Shown here one piece after another: positions 54,822 to 63,734 of a DNA stretch of 64,000 nt. Location of the stretch: NCBI RefSeq assembly GCF_007595705.1, contig NZ_NISY01000015.1:62001-126000 (forward strand), read 5' to 3'. A program made the position numbers and the translations under genes. Numbering within the stretch: the stretch's first letter is position 1; every line of letters begins with the position of its first letter. Below the pieces are notes generated by a model. That model was not told the DNA's origin. It saw only the letters and a program-made list of their open reading frames with translations, and did no database searches. The stretch comes from Streptomyces sp. SAJ15 (GTDB lineage: Bacteria > Actinomycetota > Actinomycetes > Streptomycetales > Streptomycetaceae).

Positions 54822-56327
54822 ATGACCACCCTCGACCCGCGCGGCGCCGACACCGCGTCCCCCTCGGCCACGGTGGACGGCGACACCGTGCTCAGCCGCC
54901 GCTACCGTGCCCTGACCCTCGGCATCATCTCCGTGGTCTCGCTCGTCGCCTTCGAGGCGAGCGCCGTCAACACCGCCATGCCGGTCGCGGCGCACGCCCT
55001 GGACGGGGTGGAGCTCTACGCCTACGCCTTCTCCGGCTACTTCACCGCGAGCCTCTTCGCGATGGTCCTGTCCGGCGAGTGGTGCGACCGGCGCGGCCCG
55101 CTGGTGCCGCTCTTCACCGGCATCGCGGGCTTCTGCGCCGGACTGCTGATCTCCGGCTCGGCGCAGCGGATGTGGATGTTCGTCGGCGGGCGCGCGGTCC
55201 AGGGCGTCGGCGGCGGACTGGTGATCGTCGCGCTGTACGTGGTGGTCGGCCGGGCCTATCCGGAGCGGCTGCGGCCCGCCGTGCTGGCCGCCTTCTCCGC
55301 CGCCTGGGTGCTGCCGGTCATCGTCGGCCCGCTGGCCGCGGGCACGGTCACCGAGCAGCTCGGCTGGCGCTGGGTCTTCCTCGCCATCCCGGTGCTGGTG
55401 CTGCTCCCGCTGTCCGTCATGCTCCCCGCCCTGCGGGCGCTCCCGACGGGCGACCTCACCCCGGCCATGGACCGCCGGCGGATCCTGCTCGCCCTGGGCG
55501 TCGCGGCCGGCGCCGGGCTGCTCCAGTACGCCGCCCAGGACCTCGGCTGGGTCTCGCTGGCGCCCGCCGTGGCCGGGCTCGCGCTGCTCGTCCCGTGCGT
55601 GCTGCGGCTGCTGCCGACCGGCACCTTCCGCGCGGCGCGCGGCCTGCCCTCCGTCATCCTGCTGCGCGGCATCGCGGCCGGCGCGTTCCTGGGCGCGGAG
55701 AGCTTCGTACCGCTGATGCTGGTCAGCGAGCGCGGGCTGTCGGCGACCCTGGCCGGACTCTCCCTCACCGGCGGCGGGCTGAGCTGGACGCTGGGCTCCT
55801 ACACCCAGAGCCGGCCGCGGCTGGAACCCCACCGGGAGCGGCTGATGGGTCTCGGCATGCTGCTGATCGCCCTCGCGCTCGGGATGGCCCCGCTGGCCCT
55901 GCTGGAGCCCGTGCCGGTGTGGATCGTCGCCGTGGCCTGGGTGATCGGCGGATACGGCATGGGGCTCGCGGTCTCCAGCGCCAGCGTGCTGCTGCTGAAG
56001 CTGTCCCGCCCGGGCGAGGAGGGCGGCAACTCCGCCTCCCTCCAGGTCTCCGACGCCCTCGGCAACATCGTCCTGCTCGGTCTCGGCGGCGTGCTCTTCG
56101 TCTCCTTCGGCGGCGGCTCGGTGGCGGCCGAGGGCGGCCACGCCGGCGCGGCGGCGGCGACCGGCGGCTCGCATCCGGCCGCGTTCGTCGCCGTCTACGT
56201 GGCCATGGCGACGGTCGCGCTGGTCGGCGCCCTGGTCACCACCCGGCTGCGCCCCCAGGCGACCACGGGGCACGCGACGGCCGACGATGTGAGCTCAATC
56301 CCACCCGTGGGTGGCGCCCCGCGATAA
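54822..56327 (+). CDS. MFS drug-exporter-type transporter
   Basis: The 501-residue protein has 12-14 predicted membrane segments. It has the motif-A loop G-E-W-C-D-R-R-G-P (about 85) and G-R-A-V-Q-G-V-G-G-G (motif B region, about 126), placing it near the DHA2/EmrB branch of multidrug exporters. An Ala/Gly-rich loop precedes the last helix. The start is ATG 54822. It is followed after 76 bp by the helicase gene on the same strand. Substrate unknown. Confidence 0.85.
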   Translation: MTTLDPRGADTASPSATVDGDTVLSRRYRALTLGIISVVSLVAFEASAVNTAMPVAAHALDGVELYAYAFSGYFTASLFAMVLSGEWCDRRGPLVPLFTGIAGFCAGLLISGSAQRMWMFVGGRAVQGVGGGLVIVALYVVVGRAYPERLRPAVLAAFSAAWVLPVIVGPLAAGTVTEQLGWRWVFLAIPVLVLLPLSVMLPALRALPTGDLTPAMDRRRILLALGVAAGAGLLQYAAQDLGWVSLAPAVAGLALLVPCVLRLLPTGTFRAARGLPSVILLRGIAAGAFLGAESFVPLMLVSERGLSATLAGLSLTGGGLSWTLGSYTQSRPRLEPHRERLMGLGMLLIALALGMAPLALLEPVPVWIVAVAWVIGGYGMGLAVSSASVLLLKLSRPGEEGGNSASLQVSDALGNIVLLGLGGVLFVSFGGGSVAAEGGHAGAAAATGGSHPAAFVAVYVAMATVALVGALVTTRLRPQATTGHATADDVSSIPPVGGAPR

Positions 56328-56403
56328 CCCCGAGGCGTGAACCGGGGCCCAGGTAGGCTGACGCGGTTGCCGATCCCGAGCCCCGACCAGCCCGACGGAG
56401 ACC

Positions 56404-58203
56404 GTGACTACCACCGCCGCCTCAAGCCACAGCCATCACCTCTCACCGGCCTTCCCGGGCCGCGCCCCCTGGGGCACCGCGAACAAGCTGCGTGCCTGGC
56501 AGCAGGGGGCGATGGAGAAGTACATCCAGACCCAGCCGCGCGACTTCCTCGCGGTCGCCACCCCCGGCGCCGGCAAGACCACCTTCGCGCTCACCCTCGC
56601 CTCCTGGCTGCTGCACCACCACGTGGTGCAGCAGGTGACCGTGGTCGCGCCCACCGAGCACCTGAAGAAGCAGTGGGCCGAGGCGGCCGCTCGGGTGGGC
56701 ATCAAGCTGGACCCGGAGTACAGCGCGGGCCCGTTGGGCCGCGAGTACCACGGCGTGGCCGTCACCTACGCCGGCGTCGGCGTCCGCCCCATGCTGCACC
56801 GCAACCGCTGCGAGCAGCGCAAGACGCTGGTCATCCTGGACGAGATCCACCACGCCGGCGACTCCAAGTCCTGGGGCGAGGCGTGCCTGGAGGCGTTCGA
56901 CCCGGCCACCCGCCGGCTGGCGCTGACCGGCACCCCCTTCCGGTCCGACACCAACCCCATCCCCTTCGTCACCTACGAAGAGGGCAACGACGGCATCCGA
57001 CGGTCCGCCGCCGACTACACCTACGGCTACGGCAACGCGCTCGGCGACGGCGTGGTCCGGCCGGTGATCTTCCTCAGCTACAGCGGCAACATGCGCTGGC
57101 GCACCAAGGCGGGCGACGAGATCGCGGCGCGGCTCGGCGAGCCGATGACCAAGGACGCCGTCTCCCAGGCGTGGCGCACCGCGCTGGACCCGCGCGGCGA
57201 CTGGATGCCCAATGTGCTGCGCGCCGCCGACCAGCGGCTCACCGAGGTGCGCAAGGCGATCCCGGACGCCGGCGCGCTGGTCATCGCCACCGACCAGGAG
57301 TCGGCGCGCGCGTACGCCAAGCTGATCCGCGAGATCACCGGACAGGGCGCCACCCTCGTGCTCTCCGACGACTCCGGCGCCTCGCAGCGCATCGAGGACT
57401 TCAGCCACAACGACGACCGCTGGATGGTCGCCGTCCGCATGGTGTCCGAGGGCGTCGACGTGCCCCGGCTGGCGGTCGGCGTCTACGCCACCACGATCTC
57501 CACCCCGCTCTTCTTCGCCCAGGCCGTCGGCCGCTTCGTGCGCTCCCGCCGGCGCGGCGAGACCGCCTCGGTCTTCCTGCCCACCATCCCCATGCTGCTC
57601 GGCTTCGCCAACGAGATGGAGGTCGAGCGCGACCACGTCCTGGACAAGCCGAAGAAGGACGGCGAGGAGGAGGACATCTACGCCGAGGAGGAGAAGCTCC
57701 TCCAGGAGGCCGAGCGGCAGCAGGACGAGGACACCGGCGAGCAGGACATGCTGCCCTTCGAGGCGCTGGAGTCCGACGCCGTGTTCGACCGGGTGCTCTT
57801 CGACGGCGCCGAGTTCGGCATGCAGGCCCACCCCGGCAGCGAGGAGGAGCAGGACTACCTCGGCATCCCCGGCCTGCTCGAACCCGACCAGGTGCAGCTG
57901 CTGCTCCAGAAGCGGCAGGCCCGGCAGATCGCGCACAGCCGTCGGAAGCCCGACAGCGAGGCAGACCTCATCGAACTCCCCGCCGACCGGCGCCCCGTGG
58001 TCACCCACAAGGAGCTCCTGGAGCTCCGCAAGGAGCTCAACTCGCTGGTCGGCGCCTATGTCCACCAGAGCGGTAAGCCGCACGGCGTCATCCACACCGA
58101 GCTGCGCCGGGTCTGCGGCGGCCCGCCCAGCGCGGAGGCCACGGCGGGCCAGATCCGGGAACGGATCAAGAAGGTGCGGGAGTGGGCGACGCGCATGCGG
58201 TGA
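56404..58203 (+). CDS. SF2 DEAD/DEAH-box helicase
   Basis: The 599-residue protein from GTG 56404 has Walker A A-T-P-G-A-G-K-T-T (about 53), V-A-P-T-E-H-L (motif Ia), D-E-I-H-H (motif II, about 145), L-T-G-T-P-F-R (motif III) and Q-A-V-G-R-F-V-R (motif VI, about 378). An acidic stretch E-E-E-D-I-Y-A-E-E-E follows the helicase core. The last 150 residues are a basic helical domain. It resembles phage-type/XPB-like SF2 helicases widely conserved in actinobacteria, with a role in DNA or RNA remodelling not established. Confidence 0.88.
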   Translation: MTTTAASSHSHHLSPAFPGRAPWGTANKLRAWQQGAMEKYIQTQPRDFLAVATPGAGKTTFALTLASWLLHHHVVQQVTVVAPTEHLKKQWAEAAARVGIKLDPEYSAGPLGREYHGVAVTYAGVGVRPMLHRNRCEQRKTLVILDEIHHAGDSKSWGEACLEAFDPATRRLALTGTPFRSDTNPIPFVTYEEGNDGIRRSAADYTYGYGNALGDGVVRPVIFLSYSGNMRWRTKAGDEIAARLGEPMTKDAVSQAWRTALDPRGDWMPNVLRAADQRLTEVRKAIPDAGALVIATDQESARAYAKLIREITGQGATLVLSDDSGASQRIEDFSHNDDRWMVAVRMVSEGVDVPRLAVGVYATTISTPLFFAQAVGRFVRSRRRGETASVFLPTIPMLLGFANEMEVERDHVLDKPKKDGEEEDIYAEEEKLLQEAERQQDEDTGEQDMLPFEALESDAVFDRVLFDGAEFGMQAHPGSEEEQDYLGIPGLLEPDQVQLLLQKRQARQIAHSRRKPDSEADLIELPADRRPVVTHKELLELRKELNSLVGAYVHQSGKPHGVIHTELRRVCGGPPSAEATAGQIRERIKKVREWATRMR

Positions 58204-58795
58204 CGCTGGGCGCTGTGCCGTTCTCGATGTGAGCCGCCTGCTCGCGGAGCCACCGGGGGTGCGGTGGGTTCGGCACCGCCGGGCTCCGGCGTCGTGGTTG
58301 TTCGCCGTCGCGGCGGGATGGGGGAGGTCGATCCCCGGGGCGCGGGGGCGCGGGGTGCTCCGGTGGTGCGGTGGGTTGGGCACCGCCGGGGTCCGGCGTC
58401 GCGATGGTTCGCCGTCGCGGCGGGATGGGCCTGGCTGCGGCGGGGGGCGGAGCCCCAGTCGCGGCGGGGCAGGGGCCGTCAAGGGGTTTCAGGTGGATTC
58501 ATCAAGCTGCCATGGAACCGCTCCCGGCGACCGGCTGTATCACCACATCATCGGATAAAACGTCACGCAATACGGTCGCCGTTGTGGCCTCCCTTGCTCG
58601 GATTCTGGACGGACTCTTCCGCTAAGCGGACCGGCTCGCTACCGTTCCGCGCAACGCACACGCCCCGTGGCAGCGCCGCCGCGGAGCGCAGCCGGTGCGT
58701 GGGACACACGACCGGCGGCTCTTCTGCGCGCCGTCGCCGGGACCGAGGGCGCATCCGCAGGGAGAGGGTCGCCACTCACACCGAGGAGGGGCGTC
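58204..58795. repeat. gene-free stretch with a 64-bp direct repeat
   Basis: A unit beginning GTGCGGTGGGTT and ending CGGCGGGATGGG occurs at about 58259-58323 and again at 58366-58429 with few differences, 107 bp apart. GC-rich hairpins (GGGCGGAGCCCC) follow. From about 58500 the sequence becomes A+T-richer and leads into the IclR promoter. No gene with a ribosome site was found, and the long frames here are compositional. Confidence 0.6.
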
Positions 58796-59449
58796 GTGAC
58801 CGCGGAGACCTCTCAGACACTCGACCGGGGACTGCGCGTCCTCAAACTGCTCGCCGACACGGACCACGGGCTGACCGTCACCGAGCTCTCGACGAAGCTC
58901 GGCGTCAACCGCACCGTGGTCTACCGGCTGCTGGCCACCCTGGAACAACACGCACTCGTACGCCGGGACATCGGCGGGCGGGCGCGCGTCGGACTCGGGG
59001 TGCTCCAGCTGGGACGCCAGGTCCACCCCCTGGTACGGGAGGCGGCGCTGCCCGCGTTGCGGGCGCTCGCCGAGGACATCGGCGCCACCGCCCACCTCAC
59101 GCTCGTCGACGGCAGCGAGGCGCTGGCCGTCGCCGTGGTGGAGCCCACCTGGACCGACTACCACGTGGCCTACCGGGCCGGCTTCCGGCACCCGCTGGAC
59201 CGCGGGGCCGCCGGGCGGGCGATCCTCGCGGCCCGTAACGCCGTCCGGGAGGGGCAGTCCTACGATCCGGGATACGCCCTCACCCACGGCGAGCTGGAGG
59301 CCGGCGCCAGCGGCGCGGCCGCCCCGCTGCTCGGCATCACCGGCATCGAGGGCAGCGTGGGTGTGGTCATGCTCACCGACGCGGTGCCGGAGCGGGTCGG
59401 CCCGCGCGTCGTGGACGCGGCCCGGGAGGTGGCGGAGGCGCTGAGTTGA
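58796..59449 (+). CDS. IclR-family transcriptional regulator
   Basis: The GTG at 58796 behind GAGGAGGGG gives 217 residues. An N-terminal winged HTH (about 8-70, L-T-V-T-E-L-S-T-K-L-G-V-N-R-T-V-V-Y-R-L-L) is followed by a shortened IclR effector domain. Usual members have about 250 residues, so the ligand domain is compact. Its target is unknown. A divergent partner is absent, and the repeat-rich gap upstream may hold its operator. Confidence 0.85.
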   Translation: MTAETSQTLDRGLRVLKLLADTDHGLTVTELSTKLGVNRTVVYRLLATLEQHALVRRDIGGRARVGLGVLQLGRQVHPLVREAALPALRALAEDIGATAHLTLVDGSEALAVAVVEPTWTDYHVAYRAGFRHPLDRGAAGRAILAARNAVREGQSYDPGYALTHGELEAGASGAAAPLLGITGIEGSVGVVMLTDAVPERVGPRVVDAAREVAEALS

Positions 59450-59571
59450 CGGTGCCCCATCGCCGGCGCGGGCGATCGGGGCCGTCGCCCGGCCGCTTCC
59501 GCCCCGAGCGGCAGGGGTGCGCGGACCGGGTCGGGCGCTCGGTGATCCCAGAAGTGAACTAGGGTCACTTC

Positions 59572-60369
59572 ATGCCCGCCGTGCCCGCACTCTCCCGCCG
59601 CGCCTGGACCCTGGTGATCTGCGCCACGACCGTCGTCGCCCTGCTCGTGGCCGCCGCGTTCGCACCGCTGCCCTTCGCGATCGCCTACCCCGGCAGCACC
59701 GTGAACGTCCTCGGCTCCGACAAGGGCAAGCCGGTGATCTCCATCTCCGGCGCGGAGACCCGCAAGAGCAGCGGTCAGCTGCGGATGACCACGATCGTGG
59801 CGACCGGCCCGGGCACCAGCGTCCGGCTGGACGACCTGGTCGACAGCTGGTTCGACACCGACCGTGCGGTGATGCCGCACGACTCGGTCTACCCGGTCGG
59901 CGACACCACCGAGGAGATCGAGCGCCACAACGCCAAGGAGATGAAGAAGTCGCAGGACACGGCGGTCCGTGCGGCGCTGCGCTACCTCCACCGGTCCGAT
60001 GAGGACATCGACGTCACGCTCCGCCTGGCGGACGTCGGCGGGCCCAGCGCCGGGCTGCTGTTCACCCTCGGGATCATCGAGAAGCTGGACGGCGACGGCC
60101 GTGGCGGCGATCTCACCGGCGGTCGGACGATCGCCGGCACCGGCACCATCGAGGCCGACGGCACGGTCGGCGCGGTGGGCGGGGTGCCGCTGAAGACGCA
60201 GGCGGCGAAGCGGGACGGCGCGACGGTCTTCCTGGTGCCCAAGGAGGAGTGCTCCGACGCGGAGGCCGAGCTGCCCGAGGGGCTGCGGCTGATCCCGGTG
60301 ACCGAACTGAAGGACGCGGTCTCCTCGCTGCGCGCGCTCTCCTCCGGCCAGAAGGTGCCGAGCTGCTGA
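59572..60369 (+). CDS. Lon-like S16 protease domain protein, membrane-anchored
   Basis: This encodes 265 residues from ATG 59572. One N-terminal membrane anchor (about 12-35) is followed by an extracytoplasmic region and the Lon proteolytic domain. Ser lies in G-G-P-S-A-G-L-L-F (about 160-168) and Lys in G-G-V-P-L-K-T-Q-A-A (about 203-212). It has neither the Lon ATPase nor the PDZ domain found in YlbL/SdrC-type relatives. It is probably an ATP-independent peptidase acting outside the membrane. It is monocistronic, converging with the AsnC-type gene. Confidence 0.82.
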   Translation: MPAVPALSRRAWTLVICATTVVALLVAAAFAPLPFAIAYPGSTVNVLGSDKGKPVISISGAETRKSSGQLRMTTIVATGPGTSVRLDDLVDSWFDTDRAVMPHDSVYPVGDTTEEIERHNAKEMKKSQDTAVRAALRYLHRSDEDIDVTLRLADVGGPSAGLLFTLGIIEKLDGDGRGGDLTGGRTIAGTGTIEADGTVGAVGGVPLKTQAAKRDGATVFLVPKEECSDAEAELPEGLRLIPVTELKDAVSSLRALSSGQKVPSC

Positions 60370-60406
60370 TCGGCCCGTTCAGCCGGTCCTGCCGAAATCC
60401 TCCACT

Positions 60407-60874
60407 TCAGTCCTCCGCGGCCTGCTTCACCAGCGGGATGATCCGCAGGGGGACCGCGTTCTCCATCACGATCGCCGTGGAGGCGCGCACGATGCCCTCG
60501 AAGCCCACCACCCGGTCGATCACCCGCTGGAGATCCGCGTTCGAACGGGCGACCAGACGGCAGAGCATGTCCCCGTGTCCGGTGGTGGTGTGCAGCTCCA
60601 GTACCTCGGGGACGGTGGCCAGGTGGGCCCGCACATCGGTGCCCTGGCCCTGTTTGATCTCCAGCGTGGCGAACGCGGTGACCGGGTAGCCGAGCGCCGC
60701 CGGGTCCACCTGGGGACCGAATCCGCGGATCACCCCATTGGCCTGAAGCCGGTCCAGTCGGGCCTGGGCGGTGCCCCGCGCCACGCCGAGCCGACGGGAT
60801 GCCTCCAGCACACCGATCCGGGGTTCGTCGGCGAGCAGCTCGATCAGACGTGCGTCCAGACGGTCGATTCCCAC
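60407..60874 (-). CDS. Lrp/AsnC-family regulator
   Basis: The GTG at 60874 has AGGAGG 4 bp upstream and gives 155 residues. A longer in-frame extension upstream crosses the promoter and was rejected. The HTH (I-D-R-L-D-A-R-L-I-E-L-L-A-D-E-P-R...) is followed by the RAM ligand domain (G-H-G-D-M-L-C-R-L-V, about 98-107). It is divergent from hppD and probably regulates tyrosine breakdown in response to an aromatic amino acid or its keto acid. Confidence 0.88.
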   Translation of the reverse strand: MGIDRLDARLIELLADEPRIGVLEASRRLGVARGTAQARLDRLQANGVIRGFGPQVDPAALGYPVTAFATLEIKQGQGTDVRAHLATVPEVLELHTTTGHGDMLCRLVARSNADLQRVIDRVVGFEGIVRASTAIVMENAVPLRIIPLVKQAAED

Positions 60875-61008
60875 GATGCCTCCTGTGCCGGCTGTGGCCG
60901 TAGTCACTATGTACACAATGCCGCGGCTTACTCGACAGTGGCTATACAAACTGCTCAGCGATTCAACAAACTATTGCGCACTCTGAGCCGCGGGGAGAGT
61001 CTGCGGTT
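60875..61008. promoter_or_regulatory. divergent AsnC-type regulator / hppD promoter
   Basis: This 134-bp gap is clearly richer in A+T than its neighbours, with TATGTACACAATG near 60910, GGCTATACAAACTG near 60944 and TTCAACAAACTATTGCGCA near 60965. These are the likely promoter elements and Lrp-type binding sites. Exact boxes were not assigned. Confidence 0.5.
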
Positions 61009-62154
61009 ATGACTGAGACACTGGATCACACCCCCGACACCGCGCGGCAGGCCGATCCGTTCCCGGTGAAGGGGATGGACGCGGTCGTCTTCGCCGTCGG
61101 CAACGCCAAGCAGGCCGCGCACTACTACGCCACCGCCTTCGGCATGAAGCTGGTCGCCTATTCGGGACCCGAGAACGGCAGCCGCGAGACCGCCAGTTAC
61201 GTGCTCGTCTCGGGCGCCGCCCGCTTCGTGCTCACCTCCGTCATCAAGCCCACCACCGACTGGGGCCGCTTCCTGGCCGCCCATGTCGCCGAGCACGGTG
61301 ACGGCGTCATCGACCTGGCCATCGAGGTCCCGGACGCACGGGCCGCCTACGCCTACGCGGTCGAGCACGGCGCCACCGGCCTGGAGGAGCCGTACGAGAC
61401 CAAGGACGAGCACGGCACCATCGTCCGCGCGGTCATCGCCACCTACGGCCAGACCCGCCACACCCTCGTCGAGCGCTCCGGCTACGAGGGCGTCTACCTG
61501 CCCGGCTTCGTCCCCGCCGACCCCATCGTCGAGCCCCCGGCCAAGCGCACCTTCCAGGCCATCGACCACTGCGTGGGCAACGTCGAGCTCGGCAAGATGA
61601 ACGAGTGGGTGACCTTCTACAACAAGGTCATGGGCTTCACCAACATGAAGGAGTTCGTCGGCGACGACATCGCCACCGAGTACAGCGCGCTGATGTCGAA
61701 GGTCGTGGCCGACGGCACGCGCAAGGTGAAGTTCCCGCTGAACGAGCCCGCCATCGCCAAGAAGAAGTCCCAGATCGACGAGTACCTGGAGTTCTACGGC
61801 GGCCCCGGCGTCCAGCACATCGCCCTCGCCACCAACGACATCGTCGCCACGGTGCGCGCCATGCGGGCCGCGGGTGTGCAGTTCCTGGACACCCCCGACT
61901 CCTACTACGACACCCTCGGCGAGTGGGTCGGCGAGACGCGGGTGCCCATCGAGACCCTCCGCGAGCTGAAGATCCTCGCCGACCGCGACGAGGACGGCTA
62001 CCTGCTCCAGATCTTCACCAAGCCGGTCCAGGACCGCCCGACGGTCTTCTTCGAGATGATCGAGCGGCACGGCTCCATGGGCTTCGGCAAGGGCAACTTC
62101 AAGGCGCTGTTCGAGGCCATCGAGCGCGAGCAGGCCCTTCGCGGCAACCTCTGA
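61009..62154 (+). CDS. hppD: 4-hydroxyphenylpyruvate dioxygenase
   Basis: The 381-residue enzyme has two vicinal-oxygen-chelate domains. The iron ligands are His in A-I-D-H-C-V-G-N (about 184), His in G-V-Q-H-I-A-L (about 266) and Glu in V-F-F-E-M-I-E-R (about 348). It converts 4-hydroxyphenylpyruvate to homogentisate in tyrosine catabolism in the cytosol. The C-terminal G-F-G-K-G-N-F-K-A-L-F gate motif is intact. The start is ATG 61009. It faces the AsnC-type regulator. Confidence 0.95.
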   Translation: MTETLDHTPDTARQADPFPVKGMDAVVFAVGNAKQAAHYYATAFGMKLVAYSGPENGSRETASYVLVSGAARFVLTSVIKPTTDWGRFLAAHVAEHGDGVIDLAIEVPDARAAYAYAVEHGATGLEEPYETKDEHGTIVRAVIATYGQTRHTLVERSGYEGVYLPGFVPADPIVEPPAKRTFQAIDHCVGNVELGKMNEWVTFYNKVMGFTNMKEFVGDDIATEYSALMSKVVADGTRKVKFPLNEPAIAKKKSQIDEYLEFYGGPGVQHIALATNDIVATVRAMRAAGVQFLDTPDSYYDTLGEWVGETRVPIETLRELKILADRDEDGYLLQIFTKPVQDRPTVFFEMIERHGSMGFGKGNFKALFEAIEREQALRGNL

Positions 62155-62302
62155 CAACCGCTCCGCCGCGACGGTCGCCACCGTCGCGGCGGTCCGGCAT
62201 CGCTACCCCGTACCCCCGCACCCCGCACCAACACCCACCCCGCGGCAGCCCCCGCGTGTCGGCGATCTACCCCCGCCCCCCGCGCGGTGCGAGGCTGGAG
62301 CC

Positions 62303-63670
62303 ATGACCGACCTCATCGAGCGGCTGCGTTCGGGACTTCCGGCGGAGGCCGTGCTGACCGACCCCGACGTCACGGACTCCTACGCGCGGGACATGGCGAG
62401 CTTCTGCGAGGCGGGCGCGCCGGCAGTGGTCGTGCTGCCGCGCACCGTGGAGCAGGTGCGGCACGTCATGCGCACCGCCACCGAGCTCCGCGTCCCCGTC
62501 GTGCCGCAGGGCGCCCGCACCGGCCTCTCGGGGGCGGCCAACGCCTCGGACGGCTGCGTCGTGCTCTCCCTGGTCAAGATGGACCGCATCCTGGAGATCA
62601 ACGCCGTCGACCGGATCGCGATCGTCGAGCCGGGCGTCGTCAACGCGGCCCTCTCCCGCGCCGCCGCCGAACACGGCCTCTGCTACCCGCCGGACCCCTC
62701 CAGTTGGGAACAGTGCACGATCGGCGGCAACATCGGCACCGCCTCCGGCGGCCTGTGCTGCGTGAAGTACGGCGTCACCGCCGAGTACGTACTGGGGCTC
62801 GACGTCGTCCTGGCCGACGGCCGGCTCCTCTCCACCGGCCGCCGCACAGCCAAGGGCGTGGCGGGCTACGACCTGACCCGACTGTTCGTGGGCTCGGAGG
62901 GCAGCCTCGGCGTGGTCGTACGGGCCATCCTGGCGCTCAAGCCCACGCCGCCGCCGCGGCTGGTGCTGGCCGCGGAGTTCCCCTCCACCGCCGCCGCCTG
63001 TGACGCCATCTGCCGGATCATGGAGCGCGGGCACGTGCCGTCGCTGCTGGAGCTGATGGACCGTACGAGCGTACGGGCCGTCAACGAGCTGGCGGGCATG
63101 GGCCTGCCGGAGACCACCGAGGCGCTGCTGATGTGCGCCTTCGACACCCCGGACCCGACCCCCGAGCTGGCGGCCGTCGGGGAGCTGTGCCGGACGGCCG
63201 GGGCCACCGAGGTGGTGCCGGCGGAGGACGCCGCCGAGTCCGAGCTGTTGCTTCAGGCGCGCCGGATGACCCTGACCGCGCTGGAGGCGATCAAGGGCGT
63301 CACGATGATCGACGACGTCTGCGTGCCCCGCTCCAAGCTCGCGGCGATGATCGACGGCACGGCCGAGATCGCCCGTAGGTACGACCTGACCATCGGCGTC
63401 GTCGCGCACGCCGGGGACGGCAACACCCACCCCACCGTGTGCTTCGACGCCTCCGACCCGGAGGAGTCGCGGCGTGCCCGGGAGTCCTTCGACGAGATCA
63501 TGGCGCTGGGCCTGGAGCTGGGCGGCACCATCACCGGCGAACACGGCGTGGGAGTGCTGAAGAAGGAGTGGCTGGCCCGCGAACTGGGCCCGGTGGGTAT
63601 GGAGTTGCATCGCTCCATCAAGCAGGTCTTCGACCCGCTGGGCATCCTCAACCCGGGCAAGGTCTTCTGA
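62303..63670 (+). CDS. FAD-linked oxidase, GlcD/D-lactate dehydrogenase type
   Basis: The 455-residue protein has an FAD_binding_4 domain (about 35-215, with V-P-Q-G-A-R-T-G-L-S-G-A and G-G-N-I-G-T-A-S-G-G). The FAD-oxidase C domain follows (about 220-455, with H-A-G-D-G-N-T-H and G-E-H-G-V-G-V-L-K). It oxidises a 2-hydroxy acid such as glycolate or D-lactate to the keto acid. No GlcE/GlcF partners follow, so it probably acts alone like fungal/mitochondrial D-LDH. The start is ATG 62303, 148 bp past hppD. Confidence 0.9.
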   Translation: MTDLIERLRSGLPAEAVLTDPDVTDSYARDMASFCEAGAPAVVVLPRTVEQVRHVMRTATELRVPVVPQGARTGLSGAANASDGCVVLSLVKMDRILEINAVDRIAIVEPGVVNAALSRAAAEHGLCYPPDPSSWEQCTIGGNIGTASGGLCCVKYGVTAEYVLGLDVVLADGRLLSTGRRTAKGVAGYDLTRLFVGSEGSLGVVVRAILALKPTPPPRLVLAAEFPSTAAACDAICRIMERGHVPSLLELMDRTSVRAVNELAGMGLPETTEALLMCAFDTPDPTPELAAVGELCRTAGATEVVPAEDAAESELLLQARRMTLTALEAIKGVTMIDDVCVPRSKLAAMIDGTAEIARRYDLTIGVVAHAGDGNTHPTVCFDASDPEESRRARESFDEIMALGLELGGTITGEHGVGVLKKEWLARELGPVGMELHRSIKQVFDPLGILNPGKVF

Positions 63671-63734
63671 CAGGGGATCACGCACGACAGGAGACGGCGG
63701 GAGACGGCTCACGGAGTGCGCCTCACCCGGCGCC

